DNA of 64,000 bases from Castor canadensis (taxonomy: Eukaryota > Chordata > Mammalia > Rodentia > Castoridae), in assembly GCF_047511655.1 (NCBI RefSeq), contig NC_133405.1, positions 90,555,046-90,619,045 of the forward strand, in the 5' to 3' direction. This document shows, piece after piece, positions 13,001 through 23,700 of this stretch (its first letter is position 1; every line of letters starts with the position of its first letter). Under the pieces are notes generated by a model, which was given only the letters and a program-made list of their open reading frames with translations, did not search any database and was not told the DNA's origin. Position numbers and translations under genes: made by a program.

Positions 13001-13825
13001 CACCAACTAAGGGATATCATAGATAAATGGGACTTCAAAAAACTAAAAAGCTTCTGCTCAACAAAAGAAATGGTCTCCAAACTGAAGAGAACACCCACAG
13101 AGTGGGAGAAAATATTTGCCAGCTACACATCAGACAAAGGACTGATAACCAGAATATATAGGGAACTTAACAAATTAAATTCTCCCGAAATTAATGAACC
13201 AATGAAGAAATGGGCAAGTGAACTAAACAGAACTTTCTCAAAAGAAGAAATTCAAATGGCCAGAAAACGCATGAAAAAATGCTCACCATCTCTAGCAATA
13301 AAGGAAATGCAAATTAAAACCACGCTAAGATTCCACCTCACCCCTGTAAGAATAGCCATCATCAGCAACACCACCACCAACAGGTGTTGGCGAGGATGCG
13401 GGGAAAAAGGAACCCTCTTACACTGTTGGTGGAAATGTAAACTAGTACAACCACTCTGAAAAAAAATTTGGAGGCTACTTAAAAAGCTAGACATTGATCT
13501 ACCATTTGATCCAGCAATACCACTCTTGGGGATATACCCAAAAGACTGTGACACAGGTTACTCCAGAGGCACCTGCACATCCATGTTTATTGCAGCACTA
13601 TTCACAATAGCCAAGTTATGGAAACAGCCAAGATGCCCCACCACTGACGAATGGATTAAGAAAATGTGGTATCTATACACAATGGAATTTTATGCAGCCA
13701 TGAAGAAGAACGAAATGTTATCATTTGCCGGTAAATGGATGGAAGTGGAGAACTTCATTCTGAGTGAGGTTAGCCTGGCCCAAAAGACCAAAAATCATAT
13801 GTTCTCCCTCATATGTGAACATTAG
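10007..13825 (+). pseudogene. L1 ORF2 (endonuclease-reverse transcriptase), broken copy
   Basis: Spans about 1273 codons, the usual ORF2 length. The N-terminal endonuclease (10007-10760) shows VVGDFNTPLSSIDRSS and SKIDHILRHKASLSKY. The RT part (11117-12300) shows [16 protein letters not shown] and [11 protein letters not shown]. The C-terminal part (12107-13459) is a 450-codon open run ending in the Cys-rich segment [18 protein letters not shown]. Defects include a stop at the sixth codon region (10022-10024), a TGA at 11729-11731, frameshifts, and an RT active-site motif reading FEDDM instead of FADDM near 12099-12112. Confidence 0.9.
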
Positions 13826-14326
13826 ATCAAGGGCAAACACAACAATGGGATTGGACTTTGAGCACATGATAAAAGCGAGAGCACACAAGGGAGGGGTGAG
13901 GATAGGTAAGACACCTAAAAAACTAGCTAGCATTTGTTGCCCTTAACGCAGAGAAACCAAAGCAGATACCTTAAAAGCAACTGAGGCCAATAGGAAAAGG
14001 GGACCAAGAACTAGAGAAAAGGTTAGATCAAAAAGAATTAACCTAGAAAGTAACACCCACGCACAGGAAATCAATGTGGGTCAATGCCCCGTATAGCTTT
14101 CCTTATCTCAACCAGCAAAAACCCTTGTTCCTTCCTATTATTGCTGATACTCTTTCTACAACAAAATTAGAAATAAGGGCAAAATAGTTTCTGCTGGTTA
14201 TTGAGGAGGTGGGGGGGAGATGGAGAGGGCAGAGTGGGTGGTAATGGAGGAGGTGGGGGCAGGGGGGAGACGTGACCCAAGCCTTGTATGCACATATGAA
14301 TAATAAAAGAAAAAAAAACAAAAAAA

Positions 14327-15399
14327 ATTCTTTGTACGGTTTTTTTTTGCTTCTATTTCATTGATTTCAGCTCTTATTTCTATTATTTCTCTCCTTCTAC
14401 TTGTTTTGGGATTTCCTTGTTCTTGTTTTTCTAGGAGTTTGAGATGTATCATTAGGTCATTGATTTGAGCTCTTTCAGTCTTTTTAGTATATGCACTCAT
14501 GGCTCTAAACTTTCCTCTTGGACTGCCTTTGCTGTGTCTCATAGGTTCTGGTAGGTTGTGTTTTCATTTTCATTGACTTCCAGGAACCTCTTAATTTCCT
14601 CTTTTTTTCATCAATGACCCATTGTTCGTTAAGCAATGAGTTGTTCAGTTTAGCTGTTTGCATGTTTTTTTGTCTTTATTTTTGTTGTTGAGTTCTAGTT
14701 TTAATGCATTGTGATCAGATAGAATGCATGGTATAATTTCTATTTTCTTATATTTGCTGAGGCTTGCTTTGCACCCTAGGATATGATCTATTTTGGAGAA
14801 GGTTCTGTGGGCTGCTGAGAAAAATGTATATTGTGCAGAAGTTGGATGAAATGTTCTGTAGACATCAACTAGGTCCATTTGATCTATGGTATGTTTTAGT
14901 TCTAGGATCTCTTTATTGATTTTTTGTTTGGATGACCATCTATTGATGATAGTGGGGTGTTAAAGTCTCCCTCGGCCACTATGTTGGAGTTAATATATGC
15001 TTTTAGGTCCTTCAGGGTATGTTTGATGAAATTGGGTGCGTTGACATTGGGTGCATATAGGTTGATAATTGTTATTTCCTTTTGGTCTATTTCCCCTTTT
15101 ATTAGTACGGAATGTCCTTCTTTATCTCATTTGATGGATGTAGGTTTGAAGTCTCCTTTGTCTGAGATAAGTAGTGCTACTCCTGCCTGTTTTCGGGGGC
15201 CACTGGCTTGGTAAATCTTCTTCCAACCTTTCATCCTAAGCCTGTGCTTATTTCAATCAATGAGATGAGTCTCCTGTAAGCAACAAATTGTTGCATCTTC
15301 CTTTTTAATCCAGTTTGTCAGATGGTGCCTTTTGATGGGGGAGTTGAGTCCGTTAGCATTAAGTGTTAGTACTGGTAGGTATGTGGTGATTCCTGTCAT
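14327..15399 (-). pseudogene. L1 ORF2 endonuclease part, truncated and broken
   Basis: The ATG lies at 15397-15399 on the minus strand. The endonuclease sequence includes MDLVDVYRTFHPTSAQYTFF and FSKIDHILGCKASLSKY (14878-14645). The sequence stops in the linker before the RT domain ([11 protein letters not shown], near 14350). Frame breaks are present. No RT domain follows. Confidence 0.8.
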
Positions 15400-15458
15400 T
15401 TAGTTGTCTTCGTTGTTTGAGGGTTTGATTGTGTGGGTAGCTAAATCGATGTTACTGT

Positions 15459-16636
15459 CTACTTTCTTGCTTTTTCTTTTCCTGCAGTTTGGTACTACCT
15501 GCCCTTTCATGGTTATGTTGGATTTTACTTTCTGTGTGCAAAATCCCTTGAAGAATCTTTTGCAGTGGTGGCTTTGTGGTCATATATTGTTTTAGTTTCT
15601 GCTTATCATGGAAGACCTCTATTGCTCCATCTGTTTTGAATGATAGTTTTGCTGGTAGAGTATTCTAGGGTTGAAGTTATTTTCATTCAGTGCCTGGAAG
15701 ACTTCACCCTAAGCTCTTCTTGTGCTTAATGTTTCTGTTGAGTAGTCTGCTGTGATTTTGATGGGTTTACCTTTGTATGTTATTTGGTTTTTCTCTCCTA
15801 CAGCCTTCAATATTCTTTCTCAAGTCTCTGTACTTGTTTTTTAATGATAATATGCCTTGGGGTAGTTCTATTTTGGTCAGGTCTTTTTGGTTTTCTGGAG
15901 GCCTCTTGCACCTGTATGGGCATAGATTTCTCTAGATTTGGGAAATTGTCTGTTATTATTTTGTTGAATATATTACACATTCCTTTTGCTTGCACCTCTT
16001 CTCCTCTTCAATGCCCATGATTCTCAGGTTTGGTCTTTTGATGGAGTCAGTAAGTTCTTGCATTTTCTTTTCACAGGTCTTGAGTTGTTTAACTAATAGT
16101 TCTTCATTTGTTTCTTTAATTACCATTTCATCTTTGAGTTCTGAGATTCTCTCTTCCGCTTATTCTAGTCTGCTGCACTGGCCTTTCATTTTGTTTTACA
16201 TTTCTGTTTCATTCTTTTTTCTGAGGTTTTCCATATCCTGAGTTGCTTCCTCTTTAATTTCATCTATTTTCATCCTGATTTCATTTATCTCTTTATTTAT
16301 CGTGTACTTTGTTTCACTTTGGTGTTTATGCAGTGCTTCTATATTTTCTTTTATTTGTTCTTGTGCTTTATAAAATCTCTATTTTTGTTGTTTTGGAATT
16401 ACTTGAGTGTCCCTTGTACATTTTGGTTGACCATATCCAGTATCATCTCTATAAAATTGCAGGATTTCTTCTTTCAGGGTGTTCTTGTGGGCTTCATTGG
16501 GTTCTTTGTCATAGTTTATCTATGTTTTGTTGGAGTCTGGATCTGGGCATCTCTTTTCCTCATTTCCCTCTGCTTCCTGTACCCATTTATTATTGGGGGA
16601 AAAATGGTTTCCCTCTTTCTTCCATCTTCCCATCAT
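15459..16636 (-). pseudogene. L1 ORF1, broken antisense copy
   Basis: Reads from ATG 16634-16636 to TAG 15459-15461 on the minus strand. The coiled-coil and C-terminal sections align to the ORF1 at 8762-9949 (for example NIFNKIITDNFPNLEKSMP, 15960-15880). Numerous frameshifts and stops make it non-coding. Confidence 0.8.
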
Positions 16637-17229
16637 TGCCCTTGGTACTGTTACTGTCCCTGTACTGTGTGTAATTCAGTATTGTCTAGCTTCTAATAGT
16701 TATGATGATGATAACTAGAATGGAATGGTGAGAGGAGAGGGAAAGCAAAGAAGGTAAAGAAAAAGGGAGAAAAACAAAACAAAACAAAATATAAAAACAG
16801 AGCCGAGGAAATAAAGAGGGAGAGATAGTGTACTAATCAACAGTGAGTTAAACAGGCATTAGAAAGACAGAGAGAGGATTAAAAAAAAAATAAAATAAAC
16901 ATTAAAAATAAATAAGTAAATAAACTTTCCCATGTTCAAATACAATAAAGTCTCAGTCTTAATAGGTTTTGTGTTAGTCCTTCAGCTTCCAGTCCTGGTG
17001 TTGGTACCTGAGTAGTAGTTCTGACATTGTCTCATCAAAGGGAAAAAAAAAATCCCAAGTTCAAATGCAATACAGTTTCAGTCTCATCAAATGAAAAAAA
17101 AATGGAATCTGGATACAGCTTTGTGAATGTCTATCTGAGGCTGCAGCTCACCTGCCACCTACTGTCAGCCAGATGCTGCTGCAGGCTTTATTTATTGCAG
17201 ATCTCAGGAATGAGGTTTACACTCACCTA

Positions 17230-17660
17230 GCCCTGCAGGGTTTGTTTATTTAGAGTTCTCCTGGACACATGCTCCTTTTGTCTTCTCCAGCGTACAGCCC
17301 TACCAGCCTGTTGCAATTGCAGTCCTTTTTTATTTAGAGTTCGCATGGGGAGGTGCCCACCCCCACACTCTGGTGGATCATGCCACACTTTAGCCACTGT
17401 TGGACGCCTTCTCTTCTCCAAGCATACCGGGGGAAGTGGCGCCACACCTGCCTTCTCTGGCTGGCTTGATTATTTACAGTTCACGTGGAGGAGTGCACCT
17501 CCCCCCCTCCGGTGGAGCTTTCCACAGGACAGCCACTGTTACAAGCTTTCCCTGCTCCAAGGTTGCTGGGCGGGGGCCGCCACTCCTGCCTTCTCTGCCT
17601 GGGTTGTTTATCTGTAGTTCACGTGAGGGAGTGCCTCTCCCTTCTCTCTGGAGCTCAGGG
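17230..17660 (-). repeat. Tandem units in the L1 5'UTR (about 135-140 bp period)
   Basis: Cores like TTATTTAGAGTTCGCATGG (near 17331), TTATTTACAGTTCACGTGG (near 17472) and TTATCTGTAGTTCACGTGAG (near 17607) recur with spacing of about 141 and 135 bases, each followed by G/C-rich sequence containing CTGCCTTCTCTG. They lie inside the predicted L1 5'UTR intron. Comparable units are in the sense copy near 7984, 8118 and 8222. They are reminiscent of the promoter monomers of mouse L1, but sequence homology is not claimed. Confidence 0.6.
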
Positions 17661-18043
17661 TGCCCCACCCTCTTTGTTATGTGTCTTGTTTTTCAACTGC
17701 TTGTTTATTATTCAGTTTTTTTTCTTTTTTCCCTGGGCAGGGGTCAGTCTGTCCAGGGGGCTATGCTGCTTTGTCCCAGGGAGTACCGTGTGCCACTTAT
17801 TTGCTCACCTTGCGGTCTCCCAAGCAGTGTAGGAACTGGCATCTGGCAGGAGAAACCCTCCTGGTTTCTCCGTTTAATGTGGCAGGGGGATGCTATGCAC
17901 AGGCTGGGGGTGTGGAGGTATCAGAGTTTTGCTTCTTCTTGGTGGTTTTTCTTGCCAGGTGTATCTCCAGCATCTCTCCAAGAGTTTACTTTAGGAAGCA
18001 CGCTTTCTGCTTCCTCCCTCTAGTCGCCATCTTGGAATCCTCC

Positions 18044-18430
18044 GAGTATGCTTTATTAATGGAGATGAAATTTTCTTAAACCTAATCAAAAGCAAAGATT
18101 GGTAGAATAGGTTTTTTAACTGATCCAATTATATGCTATATAGAGGAAGCACACTTTACTGTCAAAGACATCAATAACATGAAGAAGCAAACAAACAAAC
18201 AAACAAAGCTGGAAAACCCATGCTATATAAACAATAATGGAAAGAGATCCGTAGTGGCTCTACTAATATTCTTTAAGACAAAAATAGACTTTAAAAACAT
18301 GTTGTAAGAGTAAAAATTATGTTAGAGACAGAGGACAGTTTATTATGATAAAACAACCCATCACAGACATAATAAAGGATAGATGCAGATAACAATACTG
18401 TGCCATGATGAATAAAAAACTGAAGTAATT
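18044..18430 (+). mobile_element. Old L1 LINE, ORF2 endonuclease part
   Basis: Diverged L1 ORF2 endonuclease sequence: the stretch 18240-18400 encodes a degraded version of the segment corresponding to a -ALLI- -KIDFK- motif and then an HHYYDK-like stretch. It is interrupted by the talin retrocopy and resumes near 21000 with endonuclease sequence further downstream. A (CAAA)n run lies at 18187-18207. Confidence 0.55.
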
Positions 18431-18434
18431 CTCA

Positions 18435-21003
18435 CCCAGACCATCAACCAGTGAGATGAAGGACCAATGAGTGAGCCAGAAGGTTCCTTTTTGTATTACC
18501 AGACAACCATGACACGGAGAGCCAAGGCCATTGTGGTCACTGCTCAGGAGATGGTAGCCAAGTCAAACACCGGCCCCAAGGATCTGGGCCCTCTCGCCAA
18601 CCAGTTGACCAGTGACTATGGCTGATTGGCTTCAGAAAACAAGCCTGCAGCTGTGGCTGCTGAAAATGAAGATTTAGGTGCCCACATCAAGCACTGAGTA
18701 TAGGAGCTGGGCCATGGCTGTGCTGCTCTGGTCACCAAGGCAGGTGCTCTGCAGTGCAGCCCCAGTGATGCCTAGACCAAGAAGGAGGTCATAGAGTGTG
18801 CCCAGAGAGTCTCAGAGAAGGTCTCCCATGTCCAGGCTGCACTCCAAGCTGGAAATGGTGATACCCAGGCCTGCATCACAGCAGCCTGTGCTGTGTCTGG
18901 TATCATCGCTGACTTGACACCACCATCATGTTTGCTACTGCTGGCACCCTCAACATTGAGGGCGCTGAAACTTTTGCAGACTGGGAGGGCATTCTGAAGA
19001 CTGCAAAAGTGCCGGTGGAGGACACGAAGGTCCTGGTGCTGAATGCAGCTGGGAGCCAGGAGAAGTTGACATAGGCTGTCCAATCTTCTGTGACCACCAG
19101 TACCCACTTGTCAACGTGGTCAAGCTTGGTGCAGCCAGACTGGGAGTTGAGGACCCTGAGACCTAGGTGGTGATGCCCTGGGTGACCTCTTCATTGCGAT
19201 GAACGTTGCAGCTGGCAAAGTTGGGAATGACCCTCCAGTGTGGCAGCTCAAGAACTCTGCAATGTGACCAATGTGACATCATTGCTCAAGACAACAAAGG
19301 CTGTGGAAGATGAGGCCACCAAAGGCACACGGGCCCTGGAGGCAACTACGGAACACATGTGGCAAGAAATGGGTGGTTTTCTGTTCCCCAGAGTCACCTG
19401 CCAAGACCTCTACCCCAGAAGATTTCATCCAAATGACCAAAAGTGCCACCATGGCAACATCCAAAGCTGTTGCTGCTGGCAATTCCTGTCACCAGGAAGA
19501 TGGTATTGCCACAGCCAATCTGAGCCACAGTGCTATCACAGATATGATGCAGGCTTGCAAGAAAGCAGCTTACCACCCAGAAGTGGCCTGTGATGTACAG
19601 CCTTGAACCCTGCACTATGGCCGAGAATGTGCCAGTGGCTACCAGGAACTGCTGGACCATGCGCTACTGACTCTGCAGAAGCCACACCCAGAACTGAAGC
19701 AACAATTAACAGGAAACTCAAAGCTGGTGACTGGCTCAGTCACTGAGCTCATCCAGGCTGCTGAAGCTATGAAGGGAACAGACTGGGTAGATCCGGAGGA
19801 CCCCACAGTCATTGCAGAGAAATGAGCTCCTGGGAGCTGTGGCTGACATTGAGGCTGCAGCCAAAAACCCAGAGCAGCTGAAGCCCTGAGCTAAACCCAA
19901 GGAGGCAGATGAGTTCTTGAACTTTGAGGAACAGATTCTGGAAGCTGCAAAGTCCATTGCACTGGTAAAGGCTGCCTCAGCTGCCCAGAGGGAATGAACT
20001 GGTGGCACAAGAGAAGGTGGAAACTGTTGGCACAAGAGAAGGTGGGTACCATTCCAGCCAATGCATTGGATGATGGACAGTGGTCCCAGGGCCTTATTTC
20101 TGGTGGCTGCAGCTACCAACAATCTGTGTGAGGCAGCCAATGCAGCTGTCCAAGGCCACACCAGCCAGAAGAAGCTCATCTCCTCAGCCAAGCAAGGAGC
20201 TAACTCCACAGCCCAACTCCCTGTGGCCTGTAAGGTCAAGGCTGACCAGGACTCTGAGGCAATGAAAGGGCTTCAGGCTGCTGGAAATGCAGTAAAAAGA
20301 GCCTCGCGGAACCTGGTGAGGGCAGCCCAGAAGGCTACAGCCTTTGAAGACCAGGAGAATGAGACAGTGGTAGTGAAGGACAAGATGGTCAGGGGCACTT
20401 CCCAGATAATTGCATCTCTTACAGGAAGAGATGTCTAGGAAGGAACGGGAATTGGAGGAGGTGCTTAAGAAACTAGCCCAGATCCTGCAGCAGCAGTACA
20501 AGTTCCTGCCTTCAGAGCTTTGAGATGAGCACTAGGGAAGCTGCTTCTATTTAATGCAGACCCAGCCCAGAGACTGTGCCTGCCACTACCAAAGCCTTCT
20601 GGGCTGTCAGGGCCAATCTACCCAACCCCAGCACTCCCCAAAGTGCCTGCCAAACCTGGAGCCTGGCCTTACCCAGTCCCACTGCACAGCCCCTGTGCCC
20701 TCCACAACTCAATTGTCTTCATGCCCTGTGGACCCTAAATGCCTGCCCTTTCAGAGTATTAATGCTCCAAGAGTATTATTGATGCCACTGTACCTGTCTG
20801 AACCTGTCAGGGCCTCGGCCCGTGCCACACTGCCAGCAGCTTCCAGCCAGTCCCCACAGCCTCATAGCTCAACTCGTCCTTTTTTGATACTATCTGTCCC
20901 TCATCCCAGCTACCAAAGGGGCTGCAGGGTTGTTAGCTCCAAACAGGTCATGCTCTAATTAATTCGATTCTACCAAAAACAAACAAACAAACAAACAAAA
21001 AAA
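18435..21003 (+). pseudogene. TLN1-ps: Talin-1 processed pseudogene (5'-truncated retrocopy)
   Basis: The translated sequence, read across several frames, matches the C-terminal rod and actin-binding end of talin-1, the integrin-linking cytoskeletal protein. Examples are RAKAIVVTAQEMVAKSNT (18510-18565), ATKGTRALEATTEH (19320-19365), AAATNNLCEAANAAVQGH (20105-20160) and QQYKFLPSEL (20493-20520), followed by a stop. There are no introns; about 2.05 kb of coding sequence is followed by a G/C-rich 3'UTR and a tail with (CAAA)n at about 20975-21003. Many frameshifts and stops show it is dead. The start is approximate: talin similarity is clear from about 18485. It sits inside an old L1. Confidence 0.9.
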
Positions 21004-23560
21004 ACCCTAGAATAATTCAAGGGAGAAAGAGGCAACTCAACGAAAATAATTGGGGAATTCAACACCTCACTTTCAGTAATATTAGAACAACTAGGTAAAA
21101 GACAGAAAGGAAAGAGAGCACATTAACACCAGTATATTTTTTAAAATGAAACTGGAACTAACAGATATCTGTAGAATATTCTACCCGACAACAGCAAAAT
21201 ACACCTTCACCTCAATTGCACATGCTTCAAGATAGATCATGATATGCCATTCCATATGTCTCAAAAAATATTGAAAAGACTGAAATAATTCAATGTAGGG
21301 ATGCAAATAGGAAAGGAAGAAGTTAAATTATCCCTCTTTGCAGATTATATGACCCTTTACTTAAAAGTAAAAACTCCACCAGAAAACTCTTCAATTTGAT
21401 AAACACTTTCAGCCAAGAAGCATGATACAAAATAAACGTAGCATTTCTACATACTAATAACAAACATACGGAAACATAATGAGGAAAAATCCCATTCACA
21501 GTGCAATAGAATAGAAGATCCAGATATAAGCCCACATAGCTACAGCCATATGATATTTGACAAAGATGACCAAAATGTATGGTAGAAAAAAGACAATGTC
21601 TTCAAAAAATGGTGATAGGAAAACTGGACACTCACAAGTAGAAGACTGAAACTAGAGCCCTGTCTCTCACCTTCCATAAAAATTAATCAAATGAGTCAAC
21701 GATCTAAACATAAGACCTAAAACTTTGAAGCTGCTACCATAGGAAAGCATATCTGCAAAGGAATTCCCTTGTAGATATAGGTATGGCAATGACTTTATCA
21801 ATAGGACTCCATTCTCTCCACTCTTATTCACCATAGTCTTGGAAGAAGAAATGGAAGAAAATAAAAGTTGGAAAGGAAGTAGTCAAACTATCCCTACTTG
21901 CAGAGGACATGATTTTATAAGTAAAAGACCCGAAAAACTCCACCAAAATGCTCCTAGACGTCATAAACAGCTTCAGCAAAGGAGCAGGGTACAAAACTAA
22001 CTTGCAAAAATCAGTAGCATTGCTATACAACAACAATGAGCAGATTGAGAAAGAATATAGAAATAAACTTAACAAAAGAAATGAAAAACCTCTACAGGAA
22101 AAACTATAAACCATTGAAGAAAGAAATCGAAGAAGACTACAGAAGATGGAAAGATCTCCCATGCTTATGGATCGGGAGAACCCACATAGTGAAAATGGCT
22201 ATACTACCAAAAGCAATCTACATGTTCAACACAACTCCCATCAAAAGTCCAATGACGTTCATCGCAGAGACTGAAAAATCTACCCTACATTTCATTAGGA
22301 AGCACAAAAGACCATCAATAGCCAAGGCAATGCTGAGCAAAAAGAGCAACACTGAAAGTATCACAATACCTGACTTCAAACTATACTACAAAGCCATAAC
22401 AATAAGAACAGCATGGTACTGGCACAAAAGCAGGTAGGAAGACCAATGGAACAGAATAGAAGACCCGGATATGAATTCACGCAGCTACGCCCACCTGATT
22501 TTTGCCAAATTCTCCAAAAACATAAGCTGGAGAAATGACAGCCTCTTCAACCAACATTGCTGGGAAAACAGAGCATCTGCATGAAGAAAACTGAAGTTAG
22601 ATCATTACCTATATTTTAAAAGAAGAAAATTTTCAATTATCTTAATTTTCATGTTAAGACACTGGAAAAAGAAGTATAAAGCAAACCAAAACAAACAAAA
22701 AGAAAGAAATATGGAATATTAAAGTGAATGTAAGAAAATAGAAAATAATAGGGAAAGTCAATAAAACAAAAAGTTGGTTCTTTGAAAAGATTTTAAAATT
22801 TGACAAGTCTTTAGTTAGACTAAGAAAACTAGAAAAGATGTAAATCACAAAATTCAGAAATGTAAGATGGAGTATTGATACAACACTACAGAAATTTTTA
22901 AAACTTGGGGAATGGTATGAACAACTGCATGCCAACGAACTAGAAATCCTAGTTGTGATGGGCAGGTCTGTGAAAGACACAGATTTGCTGAAACTGCCTC
23001 AAGGAAAAACAGAAAATCTGATTAGGTTTATAGCAAGAAAAGGAAGGCAATGAATTAAAAAAAAATCCAACAAAGAGAAGTCCAGGCATGGCTGGTGAAT
23101 CATATCAAATATGTAAAGAAGACTTAGCATCAAATTCCCACAAGCTTGCTCCACAAATAGAAGAGGAGACCATTCCTAAGTAATTTTATGAGCCTAACTT
23201 TAAGCAAATCCTAAAATCAGACAAAGCACCAGCAGAAAAAAAATTTAAATCATACATCAATATCCTTAGGAATATAACCCCCCCAAATTACACATATACT
23301 GAATCCAGCAACAAATGAAGGAGGGAGGGAGGAAGGGAAGGAGGGAAGGTGGGAGAGAGGAAGGAGGGAGGGACAGGAGAGAAAGATACAGAGCTAGAGA
23401 CAAGAGAGAGAAGGATCGAGTGGGATTTACTCCAGAAATATCAGGTTGGTTCACCATGCAAAACTCAATCAAGGTAATGTACTGTATCAACTTGTATTAT
23501 CATTTAAACAGACACAGAAGAAACACTTGCCAAATCAAAGAACATTTCATGATGCGTTAA
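21004..23560 (+). mobile_element. Old L1 LINE(s), ORF2 endonuclease to RT and C-terminal pieces
   Basis: Resumes the endonuclease interrupted at 18430 (21040-21240), then shows RT pieces with FADYM-like (21335-21355) and AEDM-like (21900-21915) degenerate active sites. A 133-codon open piece (22036-22437) encodes the part after the RT ([20 protein letters not shown]). Out-of-order RT and linker segments (22680-23540) imply at least two merged or rearranged copies. A (GGGA/GGAA)n run lies at 23318-23395. Confidence 0.7.
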
Positions 23561-23565
23561 AAAAA

Positions 23566-23700
23566 GATGAATGCTAGTGCTAGGGAAGCTGAGGCAGGAG
23601 AATTGCAAATTCAAAAGTGGCCTGAGCTACATGGAGAGTTCTAGGCCAGCCTGAGCTACATAGTGAGACCCCTCATCTCAATAAACTAACAAACAAAGAA
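23566..23700 (+). mobile_element. B1-like (7SL-derived) SINE
   Basis: Contains GCTGAGGCAGGAGAATTGC and CAGCCTGAGCTACATAGTGAGACCC, the hallmark of rodent B1-type SINEs, with an A-rich end (ATCTCAATAAACTAAC). It is inserted in an old L1 whose sequence continues on both sides. It lacks a clear tRNA-like tail. Confidence 0.75.

Larger units (their letters stand above)
7640..14325 (+). mobile_element. Near full-length L1 LINE, sense strand
   Basis: Contains a 5'UTR (to 8761), broken ORF1 (8762-9949), broken ORF2 (10007-13825), a 3'UTR and an A-rich tail (about 14305-14325). The 5'UTR aligns with those at 43651 and 18043 (reverse), but the first 50-100 bases are diverged, so the exact start is uncertain. 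The tail is followed immediately by an antisense L1 fragment. No convincing target-site duplication was found. Both ORFs carry stops and frameshifts, so the copy is not autonomous. Confidence 0.85.
14326..18043 (-). mobile_element. Antisense L1, 5' part only (5'UTR, ORF1, first third of ORF2)
   Basis: Read on the minus strand it starts at about 18043 (GGAGGATTCCAAGATGGCG), passes through a long GC-rich 5'UTR (to 16637), ORF1 (16636-15459) and the endonuclease part of ORF2 (from 15399), then stops at 14327. It has no RT domain, 3'UTR or tail. Normal L1 insertions lose the 5' end, not the 3' end, so this copy was cut by deletion or rearrangement. Together with the sense L1 before it, it forms an inverted repeat of about 3.4-3.7 kb arms around a spacer of about 3.2 kb. 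Confidence 0.85.

Noticed and set aside
12107-13459. Longest open frame in the window (450 codons) as a host gene
   Set aside because: It is the C-terminal part of L1 ORF2, in frame with the L1 upstream and broken on its left.
20061-20438. Intact talin-like protein (125 codons)
   Set aside because: Only an open piece of the retrocopy; flanking frames are shifted and stopped, with no promoter or start context.
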